Shown: piece after piece, positions 26,527 to 36,340 of the stretch | How the letters are laid out: every line of letters begins with the position of its first letter | How positions within the stretch are numbered: position 1 is the stretch's first letter | Origin: Bradyrhizobiaceae bacterium | GTDB lineage: Bacteria; Bacteroidota; Ignavibacteria; Kapaibacteriales; Kapaibacteriaceae | Length of the DNA: 42,920 nucleotides | NCBI GenBank assembly: GCA_024103135.1 | Contig: JAGFIZ010000002.1 | Location: forward strand, 1-42,920 | Direction of reading: 5' to 3' | Notes under the pieces: generated by a model | Told to the model about the DNA's origin: nothing | The model's database searches: none | Seen by the model: only the letters and a program-made list of their open reading frames with translations | Translations under genes and position numbers: made by a program

Positions 26527-28176
26527 CTAGTAGCCGATCCTAAACTCTAACGTCCCGCTAAAGAATTGCTCCGGTGAGTTGCCTCCCGTACGGCTTGTGT
26601 AGCCGATGCGGACGTCGGTAAAGATGTTGTGCCAGAGTTCGGCAGACAGCCAAAGACGTAGCCGACGTTGATAGCTCATTACACCAGCAAGGAATCGCGC
26701 ACCTCGAACACCATCGCCGTCACCCCGAAGGATGTCGGCCCCTACATTGCCAACCGGTGCAAGGTTTCCAGGGAAGTATGGATGATCTCCAACTTCGATG
26801 TTGCCATTACTATCCAGTCGGTTCTCGCCATGACGCGTGTAATCAAGGTCAAGGCGAATGAATGTTCTGGGCGTTAACCAGGTGCGCCATTGTACGGCAA
26901 GACGATCACTGTTTGGCTGCATGTTGTAGCCAAGCGGAGCGTTGAATGTGGTGTACGAAGCATTCATCGTCCGATGCGAATAGGTAAAGGGATCAATGCG
27001 AACGTACTCGGCTGAGACCATTGAGGTCCATGGCTTACCAACAGTGCCGATAAGTTGACTGGCTCCAAACTGCCAGGCCCACTTGTTGGTGTTTCCGTCG
27101 CGAGAGGTATCACCTATCGTGGCGAAGTTCAAGTCGTCAACAAACCACGTTCCATAGAGCATGGTTCCAGGAAACGGACGAACTGCAGCGTCGAAAGAGA
27201 TCATACTGTTGTCGTCTCTATTCCGCTCCTTGGTACTTAGTCCGGCTGACACAAAAAACGCAAGCGGATTAAGGTACACAAGGTCAAGCCCCCTTCCCCA
27301 ATAGACAATCATGTCGCTCACAGCTACTGAAATCCATGGAGCGGGGTCGAAAGCAATGCGGTGAGTAGCAACAAACTTTGTAGGGACGACGTTGCCGGCA
27401 GTATCGGTACCATTTGCAGCACTATGTGTTGTTGTGAATCGGACGCTCTTGAATGGAACGTCAATAAGCAAACCATCCAAGAGTGGAGCATCAATGCTGT
27501 GGACCATGTTGTCGATTGGCGAGAAACCATATTGAATTGGTTCACGGCCAAAACGCACGCGAAGGTGTTCGCTCTGATACTGGATGTACCCTACATAGCG
27601 GTCGAAAAACGATGTATCCTCCGTGCTAAACTTCGCAATGCGTGACAGTGCCGGGTCGACCAAGGCAATCATTGACGACTGTCCCGACAAACGTTTTCCG
27701 TTGGACAGATCAAGAAAGAAACCCAGGTTTTCGTTGATCGAACCCATGATGCGAATGCTTGGTCGTGCAAGCAGGAATGATCCCGTCCCAAGTGGATGAT
27801 CATAGTATCCAGCTTGCATCATCATCGAAGCATCGCCCTGCACACGCACCGTTGCATCGGCATACCTAAGTGCGCGAAACCTGCTGTCGGTTTCAAGAAG
27901 TCGGAGCACGCCCGATGTATCATTCCCAGCAAGGACTGGTGCGTAGTAGTCGGCTACATAGGCACCGAAGGCCGAGCCCTGTTGCATTCTCTGATTCTGC
28001 AGTGTTTGAAGGCCCTGTGGCCAAACGCCCATGCTTCCTACCGACGAGGTACCGTCGAGCGCCTGAAGCATTTGCATGTCCATCGACACGCGTTCGGCAT
28101 TCACGTCGGCACTCTGAGCCACGCACGCAACACTCCACGCAATGGCGAGGATCAAGGCAAGGAAGGTTGTTTTCAT
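26527..28176 (-). CDS. Wzi-like capsule assembly outer membrane barrel
   Basis: A 549-residue exported protein with signal peptide (FLALILAIAWSVACVAQSA). Its pattern of beta strands with the blocks LGFFLDLSNGKRLSG, HLRVRFGREPIQYGF, VSDMIVYWGRGLDLVYLNPLAFF and a final aromatic strand (GTLEFRIGY) fits the capsule assembly protein Wzi family (PF14052-type). Wzi of E. coli is a lectin barrel that anchors capsule polysaccharide. By analogy this protein would hold surface polysaccharide. It follows the SPOR-domain gene by 17 bp on the same strand. Assignment rests on strand pattern and family-like blocks, not on a full alignment. Confidence 0.72.
   Translation of the reverse strand: MKTTFLALILAIAWSVACVAQSADVNAERVSMDMQMLQALDGTSSVGSMGVWPQGLQTLQNQRMQQGSAFGAYVADYYAPVLAGNDTSGVLRLLETDSRFRALRYADATVRVQGDASMMMQAGYYDHPLGTGSFLLARPSIRIMGSINENLGFFLDLSNGKRLSGQSSMIALVDPALSRIAKFSTEDTSFFDRYVGYIQYQSEHLRVRFGREPIQYGFSPIDNMVHSIDAPLLDGLLIDVPFKSVRFTTTHSAANGTDTAGNVVPTKFVATHRIAFDPAPWISVAVSDMIVYWGRGLDLVYLNPLAFFVSAGLSTKERNRDDNSMISFDAAVRPFPGTMLYGTWFVDDLNFATIGDTSRDGNTNKWAWQFGASQLIGTVGKPWTSMVSAEYVRIDPFTYSHRTMNASYTTFNAPLGYNMQPNSDRLAVQWRTWLTPRTFIRLDLDYTRHGENRLDSNGNIEVGDHPYFPGNLAPVGNVGADILRGDGDGVRGARFLAGVMSYQRRLRLWLSAELWHNIFTDVRIGYTSRTGGNSPEQFFSGTLEFRIGY
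27286..27295 (+). repeat. Dispersed AAGCCCCCTT word, in Wzi-like gene
   Basis: Exact copy antisense to the gene; the coding strand reads it as part of G-R-G-L-D, a different frame and strand from the murG copy. Confidence 0.5.
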
Positions 28177-28193
28177 TTGGATATGGTAAGGGG

Positions 28194-28970
28194 CTAAGGC
28201 ATACGCCGACTAATGACTGGCTTGCAGTTGCAGACCTTGCGCACACTTGCAAGATCGTTTGCTGCATCTACTTCCGAAGCATACTGTCCGATCTGGACAA
28301 CAAAGTTCCGCTTGCCCTTAATCCATTTCTCGGCGACAGTCGCTTTAAGGTGTTTGGACTTGTACTGACCAGCGAGTTTGGTTGCTGCTGCCTTATCAGG
28401 CGTTGTCAGTGCAACAAGTGTAAATGGCATTACGGTGTCGGCCTTATCCTTAGCCACCGCTGGAGCTGGTTGTGCTGGCTGCGCTGGTTGTGCGGACGCC
28501 GTTGTCGGAACAGATGTTGTTTCCGGTGGTGGTACGCCCACGCTCATGCGCATGGCATCGTAGGCAATCGGTAGCAGCTCGCTCTTTGCATAGAGTTGCC
28601 TCATCTGCTTAAAGTACTTGTTGGCCCGTGTAGCGTCTTTTAGCGAGCAGGCCTGGAGTACCAAACGTAGCAATGCATCATCGGCCCACTCATTCGTAGG
28701 GAAACGCTCTACGATTCGCTCATAGAGCGGCACTGCCTTCGCGGGCTCTTCTACCAACGAGGCATGAAGGAACGTTACGCCCGGATCGTCAGGTCGCTCC
28801 AGCAACAAGTCGGGCAGTGCCTTCTTTGCGTCAACCGTCCACCCCTTTGCCACCTGCTGCAGGTAGGCAGCAACCGTAGGAGATTGAGCCAAGGAGGGGA
28901 GTGTAGAGCCTGCAACGAAGAGTGTCAGGAAGGTTGCCAGGACAAGAATTCTGTATCGGTACATGGTCAT
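28194..28970 (-). CDS. Periplasmic TPR-like protein with SPOR domain
   Basis: The ATG at 28970 (or 28964) gives about 258 residues, with a signal peptide (RILVLATFLTLFVAGSTLPSLA). An alpha-helical repeat region (about 30-130; PNDPGVTFLHASLV-like and ERFPTNEWADDALLRLVLQ) resembles tetratricopeptide units. A Pro/Ala/Gln/Thr linker near 150-170 contains three consecutive AQP-type repeats. The C-terminal domain (VMPFTLVALTTPDKAAA ... NFVVQIGQYASEVDAANDL) is SPOR-like, which in other proteins binds denuded peptidoglycan strands at division sites. It could locate envelope machinery at the septum. It is divergent from murG across 50 bp and precedes the Wzi-like gene. Confidence 0.8.
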   Translation of the reverse strand: MTMYRYRILVLATFLTLFVAGSTLPSLAQSPTVAAYLQQVAKGWTVDAKKALPDLLLERPDDPGVTFLHASLVEEPAKAVPLYERIVERFPTNEWADDALLRLVLQACSLKDATRANKYFKQMRQLYAKSELLPIAYDAMRMSVGVPPPETTSVPTTASAQPAQPAQPAPAVAKDKADTVMPFTLVALTTPDKAAATKLAGQYKSKHLKATVAEKWIKGKRNFVVQIGQYASEVDAANDLASVRKVCNCKPVISRRMP

Positions 28971-29020
28971 GTGCGTAAGAAACAAAGGGTGAAAATACAC
29001 CGATCCTGTAATTTGATGCG

Positions 29021-30133
29021 ATGCGAATGAATGTGTTGTTTGCTGCTGGGGGTACTGGCGGACACATCTTTCCTGCTGTTGCAGTGTGGGAAGAGCTGGT
29101 CAGACGTAACCCCAGACAAGTACAGGCCTGTTGGTTAGGGAGCCAAGACCGTATGGAGTCGACGCTGGTTCCAGCGCTTGGCATTCCCTATGTGGCAATG
29201 CCTATCAAGGGGTTCAAGAAAACCATTTCGGCCGATACCTTGCTGCTTCCATTCAGAATTGCTGCGTCAGTCCTAAAGGCCAGAACGTGCATGCAACAGT
29301 TCAAGCCAGATGTTGTTGTAGTAACTGGCGCATACATTTCCTATCCGGCTGGTATTGCTGCCAAGCAGTTAGGCATCCCGTACGTTGTGATGGAAAGCAA
29401 CGTGAATCTTGGTAAGACGAACCGGCAGCTGGCACCGAATGCACGACTGCTTGTGGTAAGCTATGCAGAGACGATGGCACAACTGTCTCCAAGTACACAG
29501 GAGCACGCAAAGGTGCTCGGTAATCCTGTTCGCAGTACCATAACTCAACTGGTCGATCCTGCCGAGGCACGAAGAGCGTTTGGACTTGATCCAGTGCGAC
29601 CGACGGTGTTTGTTATGGGTGGAAGTCTTGGTGCGAGATCGATCAACAATGCCGTACAGAGTATGGTGAACTCGTGGAAACACGAGAGCCAAGCCCCCTT
29701 CCAACTCCTTTGGCAAACAGGGAAGAACTATACGGCCGTGGTGCCGAACGAAGTCGGTTCATCGGTTCGTGTAATGGAGTTTGTTGAGTCAATGGGTATG
29801 GCCTATGCTGCTGCCGACCTAGTGGTTGGGCGTAGCGGCGCAACGAGTGTTGCAGAGCTCGGCATCGTAGGTAAGCCGGCAATTCTTGTCCCCCTGCCTA
29901 GTGCATCCATGGGAGAGCAGCAGTTGAATGCCAGTGCTGTGGCAAAGCGTGGAGGAGCCGTCGTACTACAAGATTCAAGGGTAGACCAGGATCTTGCAAG
30001 TGCGATCAACGACATTGTCTTCGACCAACACAAGCTCAGCGTAATGTCCACGGCCATGACATCTCTTGGCATGCCAAATGCTGCACGTGCCGTTGCCGAA
30101 GAGATCGAAGGCATTGTCGGGAGGGGGCTATGA
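29021..30133 (+). CDS. murG: UDP-GlcNAc:lipid I N-acetylglucosaminyltransferase
   Basis: MurG adds GlcNAc to lipid I to make lipid II at the inner face of the cytoplasmic membrane, the last cytoplasmic step of peptidoglycan assembly. The 370-residue protein has the N-terminal glycine-rich AAGGTGGHIFPA, VVVVTGAYISYPAGIAA, VFVMGGSLGARSINNA, and the UDP-sugar block AADLVVGRSGATSVAELGIVGKPAILVPLP. The usual His of the following helix is replaced (GEQQLNASA, where many MurG have 'HQ..NA'), so the donor pocket differs slightly. It lies outside a dcw cluster. Its stop overlaps the next gene by 4 bp. The start could also be the ATG 6 bp downstream. Confidence 0.96.
   Translation: MRMNVLFAAGGTGGHIFPAVAVWEELVRRNPRQVQACWLGSQDRMESTLVPALGIPYVAMPIKGFKKTISADTLLLPFRIAASVLKARTCMQQFKPDVVVVTGAYISYPAGIAAKQLGIPYVVMESNVNLGKTNRQLAPNARLLVVSYAETMAQLSPSTQEHAKVLGNPVRSTITQLVDPAEARRAFGLDPVRPTVFVMGGSLGARSINNAVQSMVNSWKHESQAPFQLLWQTGKNYTAVVPNEVGSSVRVMEFVESMGMAYAAADLVVGRSGATSVAELGIVGKPAILVPLPSASMGEQQLNASAVAKRGGAVVLQDSRVDQDLASAINDIVFDQHKLSVMSTAMTSLGMPNAARAVAEEIEGIVGRGL
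29691..29700 (+). repeat. Dispersed AAGCCCCCTT word, in murG
   Basis: Exact copy in sense orientation, coding for part of S-Q-A-P-F-Q. Confidence 0.5.
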
Positions 30134-30627
30134 CGCAAGTATTACCAAAGGTTCAACTACCTGCACAGTTTAAGGCACGCATTGATCCGTATTGGCAGAG
30201 TATTGCCGTGTATGCGCTAACGTTGATACTGTACATTGTGATCAAGGCCATGTGGGATACAACCTTGCAAACTGGAATTGTGAACGTGATGGTTACCGAT
30301 CCAATCGTTGTCTTGCTTGGTGTATTCGTTTTGGCATCGGTGATTGCACTTGTTGCCAACATGTGGGCACGTAGAGTCATCATCGTTGGTGACGACGCGA
30401 TTGCCTTTGTGAGCAGATTTCATGAGCGCACGTTCTTGCGTGAAGAGATCGAGCGGATTTCAATCGGACGTCCACGGCGCATCAAGGTGCGTGGTGTCTT
30501 GTCGCTAATCAAGATCACCATCAAGGGACGACGCAGGGCTTTGCGCATAAGGCCTGCCGTCTATGAGAACGAGCAACAACTGGTTTCGGCATTGTTGTCA
30601 TTGCGACCTCACACAACGGCACAGTAG
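30130..30627 (+). CDS. Small inner membrane protein with PH-like C-terminal domain
   Basis: A 165-residue protein with two hydrophobic segments (about 23-42 and 56-78) and a soluble C-terminal domain from about 83. That domain, RRVIIVGDDAIAFVSRFHERTFLREEIERISIG, reads like a short bacterial PH-like (bPH) fold that starts with a strand after the membrane helix. The rest is basic. I cannot name its role. It overlaps murG by 4 bp and the next gene by 1 bp, so its production is tied to peptidoglycan synthesis genes. It may be a membrane-bound helper of that process, which is inference from position only. Confidence 0.75.
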   Translation: MTQVLPKVQLPAQFKARIDPYWQSIAVYALTLILYIVIKAMWDTTLQTGIVNVMVTDPIVVLLGVFVLASVIALVANMWARRVIIVGDDAIAFVSRFHERTFLREEIERISIGRPRRIKVRGVLSLIKITIKGRRRALRIRPAVYENEQQLVSALLSLRPHTTAQ

Positions 30628-31226
30628 TGAAGAAGACCTTTCATATCATAACCGTCATCGTCTTGGGTTTGCTTGTCTGCATTCACCCAACCCAAAGTGC
30701 CGAGCTTGATCATAGTATGGCGGTGGTGACGGAGGAAGTCAAACGTCAGCTTGCACTCATTGCCACGCTTGTCCCGCAAGAGTCCGCACAGACACCCATC
30801 CGCATACACGTGAACAGTCACCCCGACAGTGCTTGGGTATATGCGCTAGCGGAAGATGCGGTGGCGCAACGTGGAGCTGTTCTTACCTCGAAGGATAATG
30901 CACCAAGACTTGATCTAACGGTACTTGACATGCGGACAACGTACAGTCCGACGGAGCATGCTGATTCTGTCGACCGGTCCATTGTTGTATGGCTGTCGGG
31001 AACGTACTCCGCAACTGGCAAGCGAGAGAGCCCGGAGAAGGTCGTGATCACCACGCGGTGTTCGCGAGCCGATGCAATGCGCACACAGTCGCTTCAACTT
31101 CAAGCAACGCATGGCACACTTCCACCCGAACAGCGCAGCATTTTGGAAGAGCTCGTCGAACCAGTGGTGTTTGTTGCTGCAGCCGTCGTAACCGTAGTCC
31201 TTGCCTTTACCGTTCGATCGAAATGA
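30627..31226 (+). CDS. Unknown exported protein with C-terminal membrane helix
   Basis: The GTG at 30627 overlaps the previous stop by one base and gives 199 residues. An N-terminal signal or anchor (IITVIVLGLLVCIHP) and a C-terminal hydrophobic segment (VVFVAAAVVTVVLAFTV, then RSK) frame a periplasmic region of about 150 residues. That region contains alternating hydrophobic strands (IRIHVNSHPDSAWVYALAEDAV, LDLTVLDMRTTY) and resembles a small alpha/beta domain; I do not recognise the family. The coupling to murG and to the PH-like gene suggests a shared envelope task. Confidence 0.7.
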   Translation: MKKTFHIITVIVLGLLVCIHPTQSAELDHSMAVVTEEVKRQLALIATLVPQESAQTPIRIHVNSHPDSAWVYALAEDAVAQRGAVLTSKDNAPRLDLTVLDMRTTYSPTEHADSVDRSIVVWLSGTYSATGKRESPEKVVITTRCSRADAMRTQSLQLQATHGTLPPEQRSILEELVEPVVFVAAAVVTVVLAFTVRSK

Positions 31227-31289
31227 TGTCGGCACTGCTGTAATATATTGCTGGTTCTTGAACGATTTGAATTAGCCATTACACAGACA

Positions 31290-31802
31290 ATGAAGACACT
31301 TTTAGTATTACGACATGCCAAGGCAGGGTGGGACGGACCCGATCAAGATGACCACGATCGAACGCTTACCAGTTCGGGCAAGCATGATGCACAGGCCATG
31401 GCCTTACGCGTTAGTCAGACTCTACCAAGGCCCGACCAGGTACTTGTAAGCTCTGCCGTTAGAACCCGTAACACCGCATCAGAGTTTATTCGTGCCTTTG
31501 AGATCGAGGAAGATCAGGTTGTGTATACGAAGGACCTTTATCTCTGTAGTGTGGACGAGATGCTCGACCAGATTGCCTGGCTGTCCGTACCAGAGTCAAA
31601 GACCATCCTCGTCGTTGGTCACAACCCAACGGTTTCGCAACTAGTCCAACAACTTTGCGAGAACACGTCAGGGGGCTTGGTAGACAGCATGCAAACCTGC
31701 AGTCTCGCCGTCATCGAGTTCCCTGATTCCACAGAGTGGAAGAATCTCCGCTCTGGTACACTCCTGCACTATCTCACCCCTTCGCTGAAGTGTGGGAGCT
31801 AA
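31290..31802 (+). CDS. SixA-like histidine phosphatase
   Basis: The ATG at 31290 gives 170 residues and begins MKTLLVLRHAKAGWDGP, the RHG/RHAK active site of the histidine phosphatase superfamily with the nucleophilic His at position 9. A second conserved block, VVGHNPTVSQL, supplies the other active-site His. The LVSSAVRTRNTASEF segment (R in SSAxRTxxTA) is typical of SixA. SixA of E. coli acts on phosphohistidine of a phosphotransfer protein, but many relatives have other or unknown substrates. A frame extending upstream to 31248 has no family support. It is 63 bp after the murG operon gene and may share its transcript. Confidence 0.9.
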   Translation: MKTLLVLRHAKAGWDGPDQDDHDRTLTSSGKHDAQAMALRVSQTLPRPDQVLVSSAVRTRNTASEFIRAFEIEEDQVVYTKDLYLCSVDEMLDQIAWLSVPESKTILVVGHNPTVSQLVQQLCENTSGGLVDSMQTCSLAVIEFPDSTEWKNLRSGTLLHYLTPSLKCGS

Positions 31803-32078
31803 TGAAGGACGGTGTTAGTCCGAAAGAGCTACGGTCGAATTGCCAGTGCTTCTCAAAAGCTGCGAAGTCATCGCGTGATCACAGAATTACACGCTGCCCT
31901 GCCTATGTGCATGTAGCATCCCGTGTTCGAAGAAGCGAGCTGTTGCTACAAAAAGTGAGGGATGGTGTTTGTTCAATACATCAACTCACCTGACTGTCCA
32001 TCCCTGTCAGGCGGGCGCATACCTTTGGACTCGCTGCTCGCTGTAAATAGAGGGCTTATCATTGACTGCGAATGAATT

Positions 32079-35000
32079 TCAGCCCCTCCCTCCGCGCGGT
32101 ACCGACCATCCTGCCGACAATGCCTCAGCTTGCTGCAATACCGTTTGCACCGCTTTGTCCTGAAGATCGGGTGGGTAACCATACTTGCGAAGAATGCGTT
32201 TTACTAGAACTCGCATACGAGCGCGGGCAGAGTCGCGGTGGGCCCAGTCGACCGTTACGTTTTCACGCAGACTCATCAGCAATTCGTGGGCGATGACCTT
32301 TAGCTTGTCGTCACCCATTATCTGTACGGCGCTTTCGTTCTCGGCAAGGGCGTCGTAGAAGGCGATCTCTTCGTCTGTTAGACCTGACTCTTCGCCACGC
32401 TGACGTGCGGCACGGATGTCCTTGGCAAGTTGAATCAGTTCCTGCAAAACCTCGGCTGTAGTGATGGCATTGGCATGGTATCGAGCGATCGCGTCCTCCA
32501 ATCGTTCCGTGAATGCCTTGGTCTGGACTACGTTGGTCTTACTCCGTGAACGAATGCTGTCGTTGATCAGCTTGCGCAAGGCTTCCAGTGCAAGGTTCTT
32601 TTTCTCTAACTGCTGAACTTCGGCGAGGAATTCGTCGGAGAGAATGGAGATGTCGGGACTCTTGATGCCAGCAGCGGCAAGGATGTCTACGATTTCTGTC
32701 GACACTACTGCGCGGCTAACGATTTGCTGGATGGCCAGTTCACGCTCTTGTTTGGTTACGCCAGAACCAGTACCGCTCTTGACAAGTGCGGCACGAATGG
32801 CTTGGAAAAAGCCGACTTCTTCGCGGATTTCGCTGGCCTCATCAGAAGCAGAAGCCAGTGCGAAGGCCTTGGATAAGGCTAGCACGGCGTCTTGATAACG
32901 TCGGTGTGCATTCTTCTTTCCTTCCTTGGTCTGCTCATTCTCCGCAAGCTTCTGTTGCAGATCCAGGATCCACTCGATGGCTCCCGCCATCATCGTTAGT
33001 CGCTGCTGTGGTGTACCGTCCATGGCGGTGATGTAGTCGTATCCATGGTACATGTCCCGGACGACTTCGTATTTCTCCATCATCACCGCTACTGCTTGAG
33101 ATTCGTCGATGCCAGTGTTCTCTCGATCGCCATCCGAATACTGCTGCAGTGCCGACTTCAGATTTTGCGCGATGCCAATGTAGTCCACGATCAGACCGGC
33201 AGGCTTGTCGCGGAATACGCGATTTACACGCGCGATTGCCTGCATCAGTCCGTGTCCCTTCATCGGCTTGTCTACATACATGGTGTGCATACACGGAGCG
33301 TCAAATCCGGTGAGCCACATATCGCGTACGATGACGAGTTTGAGTGGGTCTTGTGGATCACGAGCGCGTTTGGCTAACAGATCCCTTCGCTTCTTATTGC
33401 CGATGTGCTGCTGCCATTCCTGTGGGTCGCTCGCAGCGCCAGTCATCACAATCTTTACCTCGCCCCCTGCATCATCTTGGCTATGCCAATCTGGACGTAG
33501 CTTGACGATCTCGTCGTAGAGCTTGACGCAGATGCGCCGACTCATACAGACAACCATTGCCTTACCATCAAGGGCAGCCACGCGATTCTCGAAGTGGGTG
33601 ACCATGTCCTTGGCTACGAGTGCGAGGCGTTTGTCACTCCCAACCAAGGCTTCGACGGTTGACCACTTTTTCTTGAAGCGTTCCTGTTCTGATTCGGAGT
33701 CATCCTCGGTCAATTCGTCGACCTCTGCATCGATCTTTGGCCTCTCGTCTTCGTCGAGTTCGATGCGTGCAAGCCGCGACTCATAGTAAATCGGCACCGT
33801 CGCGCCATCCTCAACGGCACGGCTGATATCGTACACATCGATGTAGTTGCCGAACACAGCCGGGGTGTTGACGTCGTCTGCCTCGATGGGCGTGCCCGTA
33901 AAACCGATGAAGGATGCATTCGGCAGGGCATCACGCATGTACTTGGCAAAGCCGTAGGAGACTTCCCCTGTCTTCGCATCCACCTTAGCCTTGAAACCAT
34001 ACTGACTTCGGTGTGCTTCATCGGCGATGACGACTACGTTACGTCGCGTGGTCAGTGGCACCTGCACCTCGCCAAACTTCTGTAAGGTCGTGAAGATCAC
34101 GCCACCAGATGCACGGTTCAACAACTGCACCAGATCTTCACGACTTACTGCCTGCACTGGCGTCTGCCGGATGAGATCGCGACACATCGAAAAGGTAGTG
34201 AAGAGCTGATCATCCAGGTCGTTGCGGTCTGTAAGTACCACCAACGTCGGGTTTTCCATTTCGGGATGTTTGACCAACTGCCCTGCGTAAAACGCCATGA
34301 GTAGACTTTTACCTGAGCCCTGTGTATGCCAGATCACGCCGGCACGTTTATCACCTTGACGTTGACTCTTCACACTCGGCAACCCATAGGCAGCAGGATC
34401 ATCTACGGCCACTGGCACGCGCATCGAAGCCCGAACCGTAGACTCCACTGCATGGCGCACTGCATGAAACTGGTGGTATCCTGCGATGATCTTGACAAGT
34501 CCGGAATCGGCTTCGCCGAATACCGTGAAGTCGCGCAATAGTGACAGCAATCGACGGTGATCAAAAATGCCTTCCGTCAACGTCGACAGTTCCGGCACTC
34601 CTTTGGCGGCAACACTCGTTCCATCGGTTGTGCGCCACGGCATGAAGCGTTCGAGATCGGCCGATAACGAGCCAACGCGAGCAGTAATGCCATCAGAAGT
34701 GACCAGCAGTGCATTCGTGTTGAACAGTGCCGGGATTTGATTCTTATAGGTTTGCAGTTGGTTGAACGCTGCTAGTAGATGTGCCCCGGCGCTACCTGGC
34801 GCTTTGAGCTCCACCACCACCAGTGGCAGACCGTTGATGAACACGACCACATCGGGACGTCGGTTGTTCTGGCCCGTGATCACGACGAATTGATTCACGG
34901 CCAACCAGTCGTTTTGTTCAGGACGATGGTGGTCGATGATGACAACATTACCTGACGCCAGCGTGCCATCGTCTGCGTAGTACTCAACGTCCACGCCTTC

Positions 35001-35285
35001 CGTCAGCAACTTGTGTAGCCGCCGGTTTTCTTCGAGCAGCGAAGGCAGTTCACATTGTATCACCTGTCTCACCGCATCCTGCCGTGCCTCAGACGGAATA
35101 CCAGGATTCAGGCGTGCAACGGCATCTTCAAGCCGACGTTTGAGTATGACCTCCGCATAGCTCTCGCGCTCGGGCCGACGTCCATCGGGACCGATGTTCT
35201 CCTCGCTTTCGATACTGTACCCAAGCTCTCGCAGCTGTTCCAGTAATGCCAGCTCTACTTCTTCTTCCGTTAGAAATGCCATCAA
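32079..35285 (-). CDS. hsdR: Type I restriction enzyme, R subunit
   Basis: HsdR is the translocating and cutting subunit of a type I restriction-modification complex. The 1068-residue protein is of typical size. An N-terminal PD-(D/E)xK nuclease is visible as [24 protein letters not shown] (D145, E159, K161). Helicase domain marks are Walker [11 protein letters not shown] (about 318-327), a [15 protein letters not shown] block, the DEAD-like [13 protein letters not shown], and [12 protein letters not shown]. Later come [19 protein letters not shown] and [12 protein letters not shown]. The C-terminal region is helical and presumably contacts HsdM. It begins inside the last codons of the collapsed fic gene (4-bp overlap) and is separated from hsdM and hsdS by the inserted genes. 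A second in-frame ATG follows the first directly. Confidence 0.96.
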   Translation of the reverse strand: MMAFLTEEEVELALLEQLRELGYSIESEENIGPDGRRPERESYAEVILKRRLEDAVARLNPGIPSEARQDAVRQVIQCELPSLLEENRRLHKLLTEGVDVEYYADDGTLASGNVVIIDHHRPEQNDWLAVNQFVVITGQNNRRPDVVVFINGLPLVVVELKAPGSAGAHLLAAFNQLQTYKNQIPALFNTNALLVTSDGITARVGSLSADLERFMPWRTTDGTSVAAKGVPELSTLTEGIFDHRRLLSLLRDFTVFGEADSGLVKIIAGYHQFHAVRHAVESTVRASMRVPVAVDDPAAYGLPSVKSQRQGDKRAGVIWHTQGSGKSLLMAFYAGQLVKHPEMENPTLVVLTDRNDLDDQLFTTFSMCRDLIRQTPVQAVSREDLVQLLNRASGGVIFTTLQKFGEVQVPLTTRRNVVVIADEAHRSQYGFKAKVDAKTGEVSYGFAKYMRDALPNASFIGFTGTPIEADDVNTPAVFGNYIDVYDISRAVEDGATVPIYYESRLARIELDEDERPKIDAEVDELTEDDSESEQERFKKKWSTVEALVGSDKRLALVAKDMVTHFENRVAALDGKAMVVCMSRRICVKLYDEIVKLRPDWHSQDDAGGEVKIVMTGAASDPQEWQQHIGNKKRRDLLAKRARDPQDPLKLVIVRDMWLTGFDAPCMHTMYVDKPMKGHGLMQAIARVNRVFRDKPAGLIVDYIGIAQNLKSALQQYSDGDRENTGIDESQAVAVMMEKYEVVRDMYHGYDYITAMDGTPQQRLTMMAGAIEWILDLQQKLAENEQTKEGKKNAHRRYQDAVLALSKAFALASASDEASEIREEVGFFQAIRAALVKSGTGSGVTKQERELAIQQIVSRAVVSTEIVDILAAAGIKSPDISILSDEFLAEVQQLEKKNLALEALRKLINDSIRSRSKTNVVQTKAFTERLEDAIARYHANAITTAEVLQELIQLAKDIRAARQRGEESGLTDEEIAFYDALAENESAVQIMGDDKLKVIAHELLMSLRENVTVDWAHRDSARARMRVLVKRILRKYGYPPDLQDKAVQTVLQQAEALSAGWSVPRGGRG

Positions 35286-35745
35286 TCTTGCTCCTTTGAG
35301 GTTGGCATGTCGTCTGAGAACAGTCGCACATACGGACTATAGCGAAAGCGACGGTTGCGCGCATAACCAGTAATCTCTTCAAGGATACCTAGAGCTTCCA
35401 TTCGATGCACCAAGGTATTTGCAGCAGCATGCGTGGTACCAGTCATCCGTTGTACGTCGTGGACGGACAGTATAGGTCTGTCGAACAGTTGTTCCAACCA
35501 GAAACGGTTGAACTGTCTCGAATTGCACGAGCGTTATTGCACGCCATACCAGCGGCGTTTGGTAGCGTAAGCCCTGAGTCGTCAAGCCGACCCAACGCTC
35601 CATCGGCCTCTGAAAGCAAGGCGGTAGGCGCAGTGTCCAGTTCCACTGGCGAGCTAGGAGGTAAGGGGGCTGGGTAAAACGCGCGGAAGCCTGAAGGCTG
35701 TTGAACATACCGTCCGGCACGATCAATAACATTGGGTTGAGTCAT
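35282..35745 (-). pseudogene. Fic-domain protein gene, collapsed by internal deletions
   Basis: Three short blocks of one Fic protein survive in three frames. First, from the ATG at 35745, comes the N-terminal Fic signature DRAGRYVQQPSGFRAFYPAPLPP ... LLSEADGALGRLDDSGLTLPN. Next, in another frame near 35510-35550, is ITLVQFETVQPFLVG, a relic of the catalytic loop (family form 'HAQFEtIHPFlDGNGR') with the active-site His read as Gln and the DGNGR part lost. Last, in a third frame down to 35282, is the C-terminal winged helix EQLFDRPILSVHDVQRMTGTTHAAANTLVHRMEALGILEE. About 270 residues of a normal 370 or so are missing. AMP-transfer activity must be lost. The last block still overlaps hsdR by 4 bp. 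Confidence 0.85.
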
Positions 35746-36340
35746 GCGATAGTCAGCCTCCTATATACACACAATGCCGTCCCATGTAATAGCCTCGCTA
35801 ATATATGGACCAGTTTTGGGACTATATGGTAGTCAGGCTATGATATGGCCGCCAACAACCAGCGTCGCGTACATTACCCCACATCGCAGCTGCCAACAAT
35901 CATAAGGGGCAAGTCGAACAAACGTAATAACGTATCGTTATTCGCATCGACATTCTCCATTGTATCAGTCAACATTGAGAGTATGTTACAAACCCTTTCC
36001 TGATGTCAACTCCGTATCTAGCCGGCATGTTCAGATGCGAGGCAGAATGTAAGCCGCATAACAACCGTAGACAAAAGGAATCCATCCTACTTCGTTTGCA
36101 CCAGTGTGCAAGTGAAGAAAATGTTGAACTGGCTCACGACACAATGAGATTTGAGAAGCAGATCATCAACCTGCGGGTTGGCGCTTGCATCGCATACATT
36201 CGAGCACGGCATTGTTGTGGTTCTTGCGCTCGGGGGCTGTACAGTTAGAGCAGAAGTCCTGCGAACATGCTGAGCTGTACCGCTGCCTTTTCAACTTGCA
36301 ATGCACGGTTAGCTTTTTTCGGCTTGCGACAATAACACCA
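35746..36340. other. 0.6 kb gap, AT-rich, with spaced ATATGG repeats
   Basis: No gene is recognised. ATATGG occurs at 35803-35808, 35824-35829 and 35843-35848, spaced 21 and 19 bp, each within a longer A/T-rich context. TAGTCAG occurs at both ends of this cluster. The cluster lies just upstream of the fic remnant and hsdR on the minus strand, where their promoter should be, so it may hold regulator sites. It may also be residue of deleted DNA. Confidence 0.4.

Noticed and set aside
31803..32078. Inverted repeats AGGGATGG/CCATCCCT and CTGAC/GTCAG near the end of hsdR as terminator
   Set aside because: Arms are short, the spacer is 32 bases and there is no T-run.
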